Position numbers and translations under genes: made by a program. A stretch of 38,420 nt of DNA, taken from positions 1 through 38,420 of the forward strand of contig MEWJ01000057.1 in NCBI GenBank assembly GCA_001773385.1, in the 5' to 3' direction. Below, piece after piece: positions 26,122 through 36,054 of the stretch. This stretch comes from a candidate division WWE3 bacterium RIFOXYD1_FULL_43_17. Lineage in GTDB: Bacteria; Patescibacteriota; WWE3; UBA101185; UBA10185. Below the pieces are notes generated by a model that was not told the origin of the DNA, searched no databases, and saw nothing but the letters and a program-made list of their open reading frames with translations. Position 1 is the first letter of the stretch; each line of letters opens with the position of its first letter.

Positions 26122-27954
26122 TTAAACCGTGTAGCCCTGTGCCTGGAGTTTGAATGCGTTAGCATAATTTCCATCTTGAGCCATTAAAGTTTCATGTGAG
26201 CCTGACTCAATTATCTGTCCATTTTCCATGACGACAATACGGTCGGCGTTGCGTACCGTAGAAAATCTATGGGAAACAATAATAACCGTTTTGTTTTTAA
26301 AAAATTCGTAAATTTTGTTAAAAATGTTGTATTCGGATACCGGGTCGATTGAGGCGGTAGGCTCATCAAAAATGACAATCGGCGAGTTCCGGTAAAAGAA
26401 TCTGGCGAGCGCAAGTTTTTGCCACTGCCCCGTGCTCGGCCTAATGCCGCCTTTAAATTTTTCACTCAAAACCTGATCGTATTTATTTGTGTATCTTTCG
26501 ATAAAGTTGTCGGCATCTGCAGCTTGGGCGGCAAGCCGGATTTTATCCATATCCAGATCACCATTGGGATTGCCGAGATAGATATTATCCTTAACTGAAA
26601 GGAAAGGATAAGAATTATAGTCCTGAAAGAGCACACTCATATTTTGATAAAGTGTGTCAATTTCGACTTCGTTAATACCGACTCCGTTCACTAAAATTTG
26701 ACCGTTTGAAACTCTGTAAAAGCGGGAAAGCAGTTTAATTAGTGTGGTCTTGCCTGCCCCGTTCTGACCTACAATGGCAATCTTTTCCCCGGGCTTTATA
26801 TTTAGCGTCAGATTTTCTATGACCTGCCTGTTTGTCCCAGGGTAAGAGAAAGAGATGTTATTAAAATCTATGGAAGGTCCTTTTGAAAGTACTCCAAGTT
26901 TTGTTTTCCCGTCTTCGAAAGCAGGTTCCATTCCGAAAAGTTTATACATCTCTTTTAATTGTAATGAAAGTTCAAAAAGGTCGTTAAACTCTTTTATTAC
27001 GTTTGTTATTGAATTTTGGAGTATATTCAAAGCTCGCATCCAGAATACTGTATCTCCCACAGTAATCGCTTTAGCAATAAGTTGCTTGAAAATTTGAATG
27101 TAACCACCGATTATTACTAAATCGTTAAGAAACCCAAATGCGTGCCCACCTATTCTTCCCCGTCTAAATATTTCAAGCCTCTTACCAATTAGATAGTCCT
27201 GTATGTCGGAGTATTTCCTATCTAAATAGTTAAAAGCGTTGTTTATATTTATTTCGTGAAGTCTTACAGAACTTGTGAGGTCCTTAATAATATTAGAACC
27301 TACCCTTCTTGTTTCGGTATTGTCGTAATCAAATTTGTAGATCTTCTTTCTAACGGATTTGTCGAATAGTAAATATGGAATTGATGTGGCGATAATCAGA
27401 GGTGCGAAAAGCGGCATAAAACTCAGTGTAATGGAAATTGTCGTAATCATCTTTACAATACTTGCCAAAAACGATATAGATTCCTGCGTATATGGCAGCA
27501 GGCTTCCAAGGTATTCATTAGTCCTGTTTATCGTGTTGTTTACTTCAGGTATTTCCAGAGTTTGAGTTCCCAGAGATTGTATTTTTTTATATTGCTGTTT
27601 TCGTACCTGGTAACCACTCACGGTTCTTATATGCATGTTTGAGTACGCGTTTAAAAAGTTTATTAGGGTTTGGAACAAGGAGTACCCAAGTAATATGAAA
27701 ATATATGGGTACAAGTATGTTATAGAGGCGCCCGGCATTTGCGCGACCTTTATGAGTTCATCTACAGCTTTAGCAAAAATATATGTGTAAACAATGTCGT
27801 TCCACTGTCTTATTATTGATGTTCCGATGAGGAGTGAAAAATATACGGGGTGTACGCGGTAGATGGTTGCCAGAGCCCACTTAGTTATCTTTACAAACTC
27901 GTTCAGATCTACTTTGTCGGTTTCGTATCTTGAAACTTTTTCGGCAGTATCCAT
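26122..27954 (-). CDS. ABC transporter, fused permease and ATPase
   Basis: Walker A IVGQNGAGKTTLIKLL, Walker B IVIFDEPTASIDP, N-terminal TM domain. Confidence 0.95.
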   Translation of the reverse strand: MDTAEKVSRYETDKVDLNEFVKITKWALATIYRVHPVYFSLLIGTSIIRQWNDIVYTYIFAKAVDELIKVAQMPGASITYLYPYIFILLGYSLFQTLINFLNAYSNMHIRTVSGYQVRKQQYKKIQSLGTQTLEIPEVNNTINRTNEYLGSLLPYTQESISFLASIVKMITTISITLSFMPLFAPLIIATSIPYLLFDKSVRKKIYKFDYDNTETRRVGSNIIKDLTSSVRLHEININNAFNYLDRKYSDIQDYLIGKRLEIFRRGRIGGHAFGFLNDLVIIGGYIQIFKQLIAKAITVGDTVFWMRALNILQNSITNVIKEFNDLFELSLQLKEMYKLFGMEPAFEDGKTKLGVLSKGPSIDFNNISFSYPGTNRQVIENLTLNIKPGEKIAIVGQNGAGKTTLIKLLSRFYRVSNGQILVNGVGINEVEIDTLYQNMSVLFQDYNSYPFLSVKDNIYLGNPNGDLDMDKIRLAAQAADADNFIERYTNKYDQVLSEKFKGGIRPSTGQWQKLALARFFYRNSPIVIFDEPTASIDPVSEYNIFNKIYEFFKNKTVIIVSHRFSTVRNADRIVVMENGQIIESGSHETLMAQDGNYANAFKLQAQGYTV

Positions 27955-27970
27955 AAAACTTCTTTTCGGG

Positions 27971-28321
27971 TTAGCCTTTCTTTACTGCGTTCACTACCTT
28001 TTCGAAGTCTTTAGGCTCGTTTATTGCCATTTCTGAAAGAGTTTTTCTATTGAGAAGAATGTCGGCCTTTTTTAGACCGGCGATGAATCTGGAGTACTTC
28101 ATATCGTACTGAATTAAAGCTGCACTTAAACGAGTTATCCAAAGTCTTCTCATATCTCTTTTTCTCTGTTTTCTTCCTTCAAACGCGTGTTCCCCGGCTC
28201 TTATTACGCCTTCCTGAGCTCTTCTAAAGAGCCTATTCCTGGTGCCTCTGTAGCCTTTTGCCAGTTTTAATACTTTTTTATGTTTTGCGTGAGCTCTTGG
28301 CCCGCCTTTTACTCTAGCCAT
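27971..28321 (-). CDS. rplT: 50S ribosomal protein L20
   Basis: KVLKLAKGYRGTRNRLFRRA, RDMRRLWITRLSAA. Confidence 0.97.
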   Translation of the reverse strand: MARVKGGPRAHAKHKKVLKLAKGYRGTRNRLFRRAQEGVIRAGEHAFEGRKQRKRDMRRLWITRLSAALIQYDMKYSRFIAGLKKADILLNRKTLSEMAINEPKDFEKVVNAVKKG

Positions 28322-28536
28322 TATTTAATTCCTTTACCTTTCTTAACCAATAAACTTCTCATAATTTTAATATGTCCTCTGTCGAGCTGTTCGCTCATCT
28401 GAGTTTTTCTGTGTTTCCTGCTTGAGCTCCATTTTCTTTTCAAATGACCTATGCTCACACTTTTTTTAATGAGTTTACCGTTTTTGGTAACCCTGATTCT
28501 TTTTAATAATGTTTTTTTCGATTTCATTTTCGGCAT
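28321..28536 (-). CDS. rpmI: 50S ribosomal protein L35
   Basis: MPKMKSKKTLLKRIRVTKNGKLIKK; between infC and rplT. Confidence 0.93.
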   Translation of the reverse strand: MPKMKSKKTLLKRIRVTKNGKLIKKSVSIGHLKRKWSSSRKHRKTQMSEQLDRGHIKIMRSLLVKKGKGIK

Positions 28537-28562
28537 AAATTTGTCCTTCTATCTGGAATAGA

Positions 28563-29069
28563 CTATTTGGGAATGAATATTTCCCAGACCATCTGTCCCA
28601 TTCTTTTGGGCGGAGACTCTATTTTTCCGTCTTCAGCCAGCCCTTCTTCTATCTTTTTTAATTTTTCAAACGCAACTTCGGGGAACATTCCTTCTCTTCC
28701 CCTCATTTTCACTGTTATCTTAACTCTGTTGCCGTCCCCTAAAAATTCTTTGGCCCTATCAATGTATCTGTTTAAGTCACCCTCGTCGGTGTGTGGCCCG
28801 AATCTCAATTCTTTCAGTTCACTTTTTTTACTTTTTACTTTTGCTGCACTTAGTTTCTTTCTTTCATCGTAAAGAAACTTAGAATAATCTACGATCTTGG
28901 CAACCGGTACCTGTGCGTTCGGCGCCACTAAAAGCAGATCGAGTTCCTTTTCACGCGCAATATTTAAAGCTTTGAAAGTCTCCAAAACCCCTAAATTCTT
29001 GCCTTCCTCATCAATTACCACTAGCTGACGTACCCGTATCCGGTCGTTTAGTATGTGTTGATTCTGTAT
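28563..29069 (-). CDS. infC: Translation initiation factor IF-3, apparent AUA start
   Basis: VIDEEGKNLGVLETFKALNIAREKELDLLLV; in-frame upstream extension (ATA)-QNQHILNDRIRVRQLV matches IF-3 N-terminus; SD GGGAGG at 29084-29079. Confidence 0.85.
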   Translation of the reverse strand: MQNQHILNDRIRVRQLVVIDEEGKNLGVLETFKALNIAREKELDLLLVAPNAQVPVAKIVDYSKFLYDERKKLSAAKVKSKKSELKELRFGPHTDEGDLNRYIDRAKEFLGDGNRVKITVKMRGREGMFPEVAFEKLKKIEEGLAEDGKIESPPKRMGQMVWEIFIPK

Positions 29070-29098
29070 AGCCTATTTCCTCCCATAACTGCAATAAA

Positions 29099-30898
29099 TT
29101 ACCACAAAGATAGGTCTCTGGTCAAATATATTTCCTTGATCTTGCTTATTATTTCGCCTGTTTTTATGGGACCGAGGTTTTCGCCCGTCCTTAAGCGGAC
29201 GCTGGCCGTTTCTGATTCTACCTCTTTATCACCGATTATCAACATGTAAGGGACTTTCATCATCTGTGCGTCCCTGATCCTTGCGTTCATAGGTTCGCTT
29301 CTGTTGTCTGTTTGGGCCCTCAAGCCCTCCTCTTTGAGCACTTTTTCAAGAGAAGCGGAATATTCGTGGTGTTTTTCGCCGATCGGTACCAAAACGATCT
29401 GAACCGGTGACAGCCAGACAGGCATGTTCCCCGCGTAGTGTTCGAGTAAAAACCCTATAAACCTTTCATCCGAGCCTAAAGGTGCACGGTGCTGTATTAC
29501 CACAGGTTTTTCTTTACCGTCTTTGTCAGTAAAGGTTAGTCCGAAACGTCCCGGCATATATAAATCTATTTGATTAGTGGAAATCGCGTACTCATTACCT
29601 ATCGCAGACCTGATTTTTATGTCCATTTTGGGGCCGTAGTGAGCTGCTCCGCCGATTTCTTCCTCATACTCTACCCCGGCTTTTTCCATGGCCATTTTGG
29701 ACATTTTTTCGGCCTTCTCCCACATTTCTTTGTCTCCATGGTATTTACCTTTTATCTCGGGGTCAGGAAGACCTAATACTATGCGGTAATCCTTTAATCC
29801 CAGCTTGTCGTAGTAGTACCTGTGCAGGTCCATTATTTCCACAAAAACATCTATGGCCTGTTCTTCAGAGCAGTAAACGTGCGCATCATTCTGGGTAAAT
29901 ACTCTTGGTCGTAATATACCGTTAAGGGAACCCCTATTCTCGTACCTTGCGAGCGTTCCGAATTCGGCAAGTCTTAGCGGAAGATCTCTGTAGCTGTGTG
30001 GTTTTGATTTGTAAATCAAATGATGGAAGGGACAATTCATGGGTTTTATAAAATAATCTTCTTCGCCCTCTCCCGGTATCTGTACTTTATACATTTCTTC
30101 TTCAAAGTAAGGGACGTGACCGGATATCTCGAAGAGAGTACGTTTGGTCATAAAGGGTGTGGATACTCTTTTGTAACCCCAATCCTCTTCGGTTTGTTTG
30201 CCCCATTTCTCAAGCTCTTCTTTCATTATTGTTCCGTTTGGGAGCCATAGCGGAAGACCGGGACCTACTTCTTCGCTGATCATGAATATCTCCAGATCTT
30301 TGCTTAGTTTTCTGTGGTCGCGTCTTTTTTGTTCTTCCAGAAGTTCGAGATACGCATCCAGTTTTTCTTTGGTGTCGAAAGCGGTGGCGTAGATTCGGAT
30401 AAGCATTTTATTTTTTTCGTCGCCTCTCCAGTAAGCTCCGGCGACACTTAATAGTTTGAAAGCTTTTATTTCTTTTGTATTGTCTACATGAGGTCCGGCG
30501 CACAGATCGATGTCGTAGTATTTATCGCCTTCTTCTCCGAATGTATAAAAAGTAAGTTTTTCACCGTCTTTAGAATGTTCTTCAATGAGCTCCAGTTTGA
30601 AAGGATTGCCCTTAAATATTTTTTTGGCTTCGTCCGGAGATAGTGTATGTTTTTTAACGGAAAGCCCGGCGTCTATAATTTCCTGCATTGCTTGCTCGAT
30701 TTTTGGAAAGTCCTCTTCGTTTATCTTACCGTCGTAATCAAAGTCGCAGTAAAAACCGTTTTCAATAGGTGGTCCCATGACTTTTTTTGCTCCGGGAAAA
30801 ACCTTCTCTACCGCAGTATGAAGTACATGTTCAGCGGAGTGACGCAGAGGCATCAACGGATCATTTTTTAGTTTATCTATTACTTTTTCTTTGGCCAT
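29099..30898 (-). CDS. thrS: Threonyl-tRNA synthetase, lacking N-terminal TGS domain
   Basis: HSAEHVLHTAV editing domain near N-terminus; MNCPFHHLIYKS, RPRVFTQNDAHVYC, APLGSDERFIGFLLEHY. Confidence 0.96.
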   Translation of the reverse strand: MAKEKVIDKLKNDPLMPLRHSAEHVLHTAVEKVFPGAKKVMGPPIENGFYCDFDYDGKINEEDFPKIEQAMQEIIDAGLSVKKHTLSPDEAKKIFKGNPFKLELIEEHSKDGEKLTFYTFGEEGDKYYDIDLCAGPHVDNTKEIKAFKLLSVAGAYWRGDEKNKMLIRIYATAFDTKEKLDAYLELLEEQKRRDHRKLSKDLEIFMISEEVGPGLPLWLPNGTIMKEELEKWGKQTEEDWGYKRVSTPFMTKRTLFEISGHVPYFEEEMYKVQIPGEGEEDYFIKPMNCPFHHLIYKSKPHSYRDLPLRLAEFGTLARYENRGSLNGILRPRVFTQNDAHVYCSEEQAIDVFVEIMDLHRYYYDKLGLKDYRIVLGLPDPEIKGKYHGDKEMWEKAEKMSKMAMEKAGVEYEEEIGGAAHYGPKMDIKIRSAIGNEYAISTNQIDLYMPGRFGLTFTDKDGKEKPVVIQHRAPLGSDERFIGFLLEHYAGNMPVWLSPVQIVLVPIGEKHHEYSASLEKVLKEEGLRAQTDNRSEPMNARIRDAQMMKVPYMLIIGDKEVESETASVRLRTGENLGPIKTGEIISKIKEIYLTRDLSLW

Positions 30899-31016
30899 AT
30901 CTTGCTCCTATAGCAATTAATCTATTATAAGACATCTTAGCAAAAAATATATGGTTTAGCGGTTGAACACGCGCACAATCAGTCGGGGGCATGGTATAAA
31001 GGTAAAGGAATGTCCT

Positions 31017-31700
31017 ATGATCCTAAACATATATAAACCTAAAAATTGGACCAGCTTTGACGTTGTAGCTAAGGCCAGAGGTGTCCTTAAAGTAAAGAAA
31101 GCCGGTCACGCGGGCACACTCGATCCCCTAGCTGAAGGCGTACTAATAGTACTAACTAACGACGACACTAAAAAACAGGCCAAGTTTATGGAGATGGAAA
31201 AAGAGTATGTTGCTGAAATTGCACTTGGAGCAGTATCCCCCACCTACGATCTTGAGATGTTGCCCGCTTTAACGGCTACTCCCGAAAGTGAAAAGATTTT
31301 CAAAGAGATAGAAAAGGTGCTCCCAATTTTTATCGGCGACATCGAACAAATAATTCCTTCCTACTCTGCTAAGAAAATTAAAGGTAAGGCGATGTACAAG
31401 CTTGCGAGGCAGGGAAAAGAAATACCCGAGCAACGCAAGAACGTAACTATTTCGTCCATAGATGTTTTGGAAGAAAAAATACGGGACCTGGATACGGACA
31501 GAGGAGTTAAAGCACTTCCCTGTGTAAAACTAAAAATAAAGTGTTCTTCAGGCACATTCGTCAGATCTCTTGCGCACGAACTTGGAGAAAAGCTTGGGAC
31601 CGGCGGAGTTTTAGTATCTTTGGTAAGAAGCGCTGTTGGAAGTTATAAAGTTGAAAATTCCGTCAAAATTGAAGATCTTGTTTCTCAACAGTCTGCGTGA
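31017..31700 (+). CDS. truB: tRNA pseudouridine(55) synthase TruB
   Basis: GHAGTLDPLAEGVLIV, SYSAKKIKGKAMYKLARQG, SGTFVRSLAHELGEKLG; start corrected from 30963. Confidence 0.95.
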   Translation: MILNIYKPKNWTSFDVVAKARGVLKVKKAGHAGTLDPLAEGVLIVLTNDDTKKQAKFMEMEKEYVAEIALGAVSPTYDLEMLPALTATPESEKIFKEIEKVLPIFIGDIEQIIPSYSAKKIKGKAMYKLARQGKEIPEQRKNVTISSIDVLEEKIRDLDTDRGVKALPCVKLKIKCSSGTFVRSLAHELGEKLGTGGVLVSLVRSAVGSYKVENSVKIEDLVSQQSA

Positions 31701-32553
31701 CAACTTTCAATAACCCTGTTTTCTTTGCAATAGATATGAGCAGTCCTACAAAAAGGCTATAAATTGCGTAGCTAACCGTTGCGTATAGTTGGAACAACCC
31801 GAAGACCAGAACCGCGATCAACGGCCTGACCAATTCTTTGTAAGGGGCAATCAAGTCATTAACCTGGGTCTGTATCATCGATTTAATATCCAGATTGTTT
31901 GTAATTGAGTCAGGGCTGGCGCCGGTTGTCTGAACTCCATATTCATCGAGGAGTTTTTGTATCTCCTCTGCCGAATAACCGGAGTAAATAGTTTGTCTTT
32001 CCATGGTTTGCTGAAGCTGCGAATTTACCGTGCTTTTTATTGGTTTTTCTGCCACTTCGGCAATCAGTTTTCCGAAATCAATTTCTTTAACGTTACTGGC
32101 ACCTAAAATAATAATAAGACCGGCGAGGATGCTGAATACAAGCAAAATCCCTCTGACGGCAAACCTCAATACAAGCAGGGCGTCAAATTTTATTAATAAC
32201 TTCTTAATTTTGTAACTTCTAAAGGATTCTGCGGCCATCAAAATAAACGCCACACCCGCAGCGATTAAAGCATACGTAGTGCTGGTTGCTAAAAGCGGTA
32301 CCATAATTCCGGTGGCTATTGCCAACGGGGTCAGAATATTAAAGTACCAAACATCCCAAGCCCCCACCGTAAGGGCAAAAGTCAGGATAATCAGAGTCAT
32401 AACTCCTACTACCTGCAAACTGAAGGGAATATTTATGTTAAAAAAATCGCCCTGGCTAACGAATCCATTGATAAGTGTTGTTAGAAAGAAGGTTTCGGAG
32501 AATAAAACAAGCATCAACACACCGAGCTTTACGTAGTACCATGCAGATTTCAT
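31663..32553 (-). CDS. Multi-pass membrane protein of unknown function
   Basis: Several TM segments; start corrected from TTG 32562 to ATG 32553. Confidence 0.75.
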   Translation of the reverse strand: MKSAWYYVKLGVLMLVLFSETFFLTTLINGFVSQGDFFNINIPFSLQVVGVMTLIILTFALTVGAWDVWYFNILTPLAIATGIMVPLLATSTTYALIAAGVAFILMAAESFRSYKIKKLLIKFDALLVLRFAVRGILLVFSILAGLIIILGASNVKEIDFGKLIAEVAEKPIKSTVNSQLQQTMERQTIYSGYSAEEIQKLLDEYGVQTTGASPDSITNNLDIKSMIQTQVNDLIAPYKELVRPLIAVLVFGLFQLYATVSYAIYSLFVGLLISIAKKTGLLKVVTQTVEKQDLQF

Positions 32554-32561
32554 ACCCTTCA

Positions 32562-32590
32562 ATGATACATATAAATAGCTGCTATATCAA
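32562..32590 (-). promoter_or_regulatory. Promoter TTGATA-N17-TATCAT, 8 nt before ATG
   Basis: -35 at 32590-32585, -10 at 32567-32562. Confidence 0.55.
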
Positions 32591-32637
32591 AGTATTTGGT
32601 AGGGACGGTTTAACTTTTGCTTAGTTCCCGCGCTTTT

Positions 32638-33012
32638 TTAGTGATGAGCTGCTTCGGCTTCTGCTTTTGTCCTGAAAACAACTCCGTCCGGGTGTTCGGC
32701 CGGGCTATATACCGTGTAGAGTTTCATTAGTTCAGTATCGGATGTATTTATAATGTCGTGTTCTGTCCCCGCCGGAATTACGATTGCGAAATCGTCAGAG
32801 ATGTCGGAGACTTCTCCGTCCAGTACTGCCTGTCCGGTACCATGTTCGATTCTGATAAATTGATCGACGTCGGGGTGTATTTCCATTCCGATGTTTTCTC
32901 CCGGCTGCAGTGCCATTACGACCAACTGACTAAATTTATTTGTCGCTAGAACTTTGCGGAAATTTTCATTACTAATTGTTTCGTCCAATATATTTGTTAC
33001 TAGTTTTGCCAT
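32638..33012 (-). CDS. Cupin domain protein
   Basis: LQPGENIGMEIHPDVDQFIRIEHGTGQAVLDG...IPAGTEHDIIN; SD GGAGG 5 nt before ATG 33012. Confidence 0.88.
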   Translation of the reverse strand: MAKLVTNILDETISNENFRKVLATNKFSQLVVMALQPGENIGMEIHPDVDQFIRIEHGTGQAVLDGEVSDISDDFAIVIPAGTEHDIINTSDTELMKLYTVYSPAEHPDGVVFRTKAEAEAAHH

Positions 33013-33083
33013 ATATTCCTCCGGAAATTTATACATCTACACTTTAAGGCTTACTGACGGATAGTTCAAGTTTTGGAATGTGA

Positions 33084-33112
33084 TTGAGGAAAGACAGAGT
33101 CCCAAGTAATAT
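33084..33112 (+). promoter_or_regulatory. Promoter TTGAGG-N17-TAATAT, leaderless, for the P-type ATPase
   Basis: -35 at 33084-33089, -10 at 33107-33112, 6 nt to ATG 33119. Confidence 0.7.
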
Positions 33113-33118
33113 AAGTGT

Positions 33119-35632
33119 ATGCGCTTTTCCAAGTTCACTGCCCTTACGCCTGAAAAGACGGTTGCCCTATTGGGGAGCGATATTGCAAGAGGATTAACTC
33201 AAAAGCAGATCGATTTTAACTTATTCAAGTACGGCCCCAACACCTTGCGCGATAACACTGTTTCCTGGGTGCAAATACTTCTAAAGCAAGTTCAATCTTC
33301 ATTTATATACCTACTGCTTTTTGCGGCCTTGATCTCGCTGGTTTTAGGAGAAAAGACAGATGCGTTTTTCATCGTCATTTTCGTACTTATAAATTGCGGT
33401 TTGGGATTTTTTCACGAATATAGAAGCGAAAAAACAATTCAGCTTTTGAGGAAGTTTGTCGCGGCAGAAGCGCACGTTATACGCGGAGGAGTTATTAAAT
33501 CTTTGGACACAAAAGAATTGGTGGTCGGCGACATCGTAGTTTTAGAAGCGGGAGATCTTGTTCCTGCAGACATCCGCTTAATTTTACTTACAGATTTTGC
33601 GGTAGACGAGTCGGCTTTGAGCGGCGAATCAGTAACAGTCAGAAAGCGCACCGCGGCATTGAAAAAAAATGTGGCTCATATTTTTCTCGCGGAAAATATA
33701 CTATTTTCGGGAACCCATGTTGTTTCCGGTCAGGCCCGTGGAGTTGTTATTGCTGTAGGAAAAGAAACACAAATCGGCAGAATCTCTGACCTTGCGACTA
33801 GCACCGTCAGAGAAGGAGCCTTTGAAAAAGAATTAAGAAAACTGAGCGGGTTCATTTTAAAATTAGTCTTCTCTACCCTACTTCTTGTTTTTATACTGAA
33901 TATTTTTGTAAAGCCCGGTGGGGCAGATTTAATCAAACTCTCCTTGTTCTCTATCGCTTTAGCTGTTTCGGTCATACCGGAAGCTTTGCCTGTAGTAGCA
34001 ACCTTTGCGTTGTCTAGCGGGGCTTTGAATTTGGCAAAAAAGCAGGTTGTTGTGAAAAGGCTGGCATCGATTGAAGATCTCGGATCTATTGAGGTTTTGT
34101 GCTCCGACAAGACAGGTACTTTAACAGAAAATAAATTGGAAGTCCGCGAAGTTTTATCAGCTGATATGGGAAAGACACTTTTCTACGGCGGGATTTGCAG
34201 TTCCGATATTGTCGATAAGAAAAACGCAAACAATTCTTTCGATTTAGCAATTCACCTGAAACTAACAGATAAAGCTCGGGAGCTGATGAAAAAAGTTCCT
34301 AAGATTTTGGAACTTCCTTTCGATCCCGACCGCCGTAGAAATAGCGTGCTTGTTCAACTTGGAGGAAGCTACGAGTTAATTGTAAGAGGGGCGCCCGACA
34401 CCCTTATTAATTACGCACCGATTAGTAATCAAGACCGTGAAAAAATTTTAAATTGGGTCGCTGCGCGGGGAAGATTAGGAGAACGCGTTTTGGCCGTGGC
34501 GTCTAAAAAACTTAAAAAGCCGTCGGATTATAAAGCTAAATTTGAGGAAACAGGACTCGAGATAATAGGGTTAATATCTTTTAGCGATCCTTTGAAAAAA
34601 ACCACTGTTGCTGCGGTACGAAAGGCACAAAAGCTTGGGGTCGAAATTAAAATATTAACCGGCGACAGCCGGGAAATCGCGGGTGCCGTGGCCTTTGCTG
34701 CGGGACTAACCCGGTCTCCTGAAGATGTTATTACAGGGATGGAACTCGAAGATTTGTCTGCCAACGAACTTGCCGATGCTTGTTTGAAATATAAAGTATT
34801 TGCGCGGGTTTCTCCGGAGCAAAAACACAAAATTATTCTGACTCTGAAGAACTTTTACTCCGTGGGATATTTGGGAGAAGGAATAAATGACGCTCCCGCT
34901 TTGAAAGCTGCAAATGTCGGAATTGTGGTTAAGGACTCCAGCGATATAGCCCGTGAATCTGCCGACATAATTTTGTTAAACAAGGGTCTCGAGGTTTTAG
35001 TAGACGGAGTGCATGAGGGACGCAAAGTATTCGCAAATGTGTCCAAATATATCCGCGCGACGCTAGCGTCTAATTTCGGAAATTTTTATGCTGTCGCTAT
35101 TTCCACTTTATTTATTGATTACTTGCCCATGCTGCCCGTCCAACTCCTGCTCCTTAATTTGTTAAGTGATTTTCCGATGATTGCTATTTCCGGAGATACC
35201 GTGGATTCAAATGAATTAACTAAACCGTCCAAATTTAATTTGAAACAATTTGCGGTTCTTGCCAGTTTGTTGGGTTTGGTGAGTACTGTGTTTGATCTAA
35301 CGGTATTTGGAATATTTTTTGAAAGTGGCGAAGGCACGTTGCAGACGTATTGGTTTATTGCCTCGGTTCTTACCGAGCTTGCGTTTATTTACTCAATCAG
35401 GACGAAGGGATGGTTCTTTAAGGCCAAGGCGGCCTCTGCAGGACTGGTCCTGCTTTCCATTGCCGCTGTTGCGGTTACCATAGCGCTACCCTTCTCTATT
35501 TTGGGACAGGTGTCATTTAATTTCGTCGCCCCCACTTATTATAATCTGGCGATTGTGGGTGTGCTGGTCGTTGCGTATTTTGGTGTGTCGGAGATTATAA
35601 AGAAGATGTATTTTGCCCGCGCTGAGTCGTAG
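33119..35632 (+). CDS. Cation-translocating P-type ATPase, MgtA-like
   Basis: ALSGESV, CSDKTGTLTENKL, LTGDSREIAGAVA, GEGINDAPALKAANVGI; C-terminal region resembles MgtA (NLLSDFPMIAISGDTVD). Confidence 0.92.
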   Translation: MRFSKFTALTPEKTVALLGSDIARGLTQKQIDFNLFKYGPNTLRDNTVSWVQILLKQVQSSFIYLLLFAALISLVLGEKTDAFFIVIFVLINCGLGFFHEYRSEKTIQLLRKFVAAEAHVIRGGVIKSLDTKELVVGDIVVLEAGDLVPADIRLILLTDFAVDESALSGESVTVRKRTAALKKNVAHIFLAENILFSGTHVVSGQARGVVIAVGKETQIGRISDLATSTVREGAFEKELRKLSGFILKLVFSTLLLVFILNIFVKPGGADLIKLSLFSIALAVSVIPEALPVVATFALSSGALNLAKKQVVVKRLASIEDLGSIEVLCSDKTGTLTENKLEVREVLSADMGKTLFYGGICSSDIVDKKNANNSFDLAIHLKLTDKARELMKKVPKILELPFDPDRRRNSVLVQLGGSYELIVRGAPDTLINYAPISNQDREKILNWVAARGRLGERVLAVASKKLKKPSDYKAKFEETGLEIIGLISFSDPLKKTTVAAVRKAQKLGVEIKILTGDSREIAGAVAFAAGLTRSPEDVITGMELEDLSANELADACLKYKVFARVSPEQKHKIILTLKNFYSVGYLGEGINDAPALKAANVGIVVKDSSDIARESADIILLNKGLEVLVDGVHEGRKVFANVSKYIRATLASNFGNFYAVAISTLFIDYLPMLPVQLLLLNLLSDFPMIAISGDTVDSNELTKPSKFNLKQFAVLASLLGLVSTVFDLTVFGIFFESGEGTLQTYWFIASVLTELAFIYSIRTKGWFFKAKAASAGLVLLSIAAVAVTIALPFSILGQVSFNFVAPTYYNLAIVGVLVVAYFGVSEIIKKMYFARAES

Positions 35633-36047
35633 TGTTTTTCTTTAGGTAACTTTCTATTACTAGTGCATGCATCAAGTCTTTTTCACTTCCGCGCATTTTT
35701 TTCCACCTAAGTGTTGTTTCCAAAGAGACAAAGGGGATGTCATCTATCATTTCCGCATTATTGATTAGCTCTCGGGTGTCCCAAGTCCCAGGCCTCCAGA
35801 TATTCCAAAGTTCTATCGAATCTTTGCACAGATAGACGTCCAAGTCCGTTTTCTTTATTTTCCACTTGGGTTTATTTCTATACTCTTGAAATAATTCGTC
35901 CGTTACTAGCACATCTAAGTCACGTCCTTCGGATAAATCTCTGGCGAGCATAGCGCCGCTTCCGAATACAACAAATTTTCCTATCGGTAGATGAAGTTCC
36001 TTGAGAGTTTTAAACAAAGCGATATTAGTTTCGTGTAAAGAATTCAT
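35595..36047 (-). CDS. Nucleotidyltransferase-fold protein
   Basis: VVFGSGAMLARDLSEGRDLDVLV (GS-x-DxD pattern) and later DLDVYL carboxylate. Confidence 0.65.
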   Translation of the reverse strand: MNSLHETNIALFKTLKELHLPIGKFVVFGSGAMLARDLSEGRDLDVLVTDELFQEYRNKPKWKIKKTDLDVYLCKDSIELWNIWRPGTWDTRELINNAEMIDDIPFVSLETTLRWKKMRGSEKDLMHALVIESYLKKNTTTQRGQNTSSL

Positions 36048-36054
36048 TTCTATC

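Noticed and set aside
34870-34900. GEGINDAP instead of GDGxNDxP in the P-type ATPase
   Set aside because: Conservative D-to-E change; I believe similar variants occur in MgtA-like relatives, so not treated as inactivation
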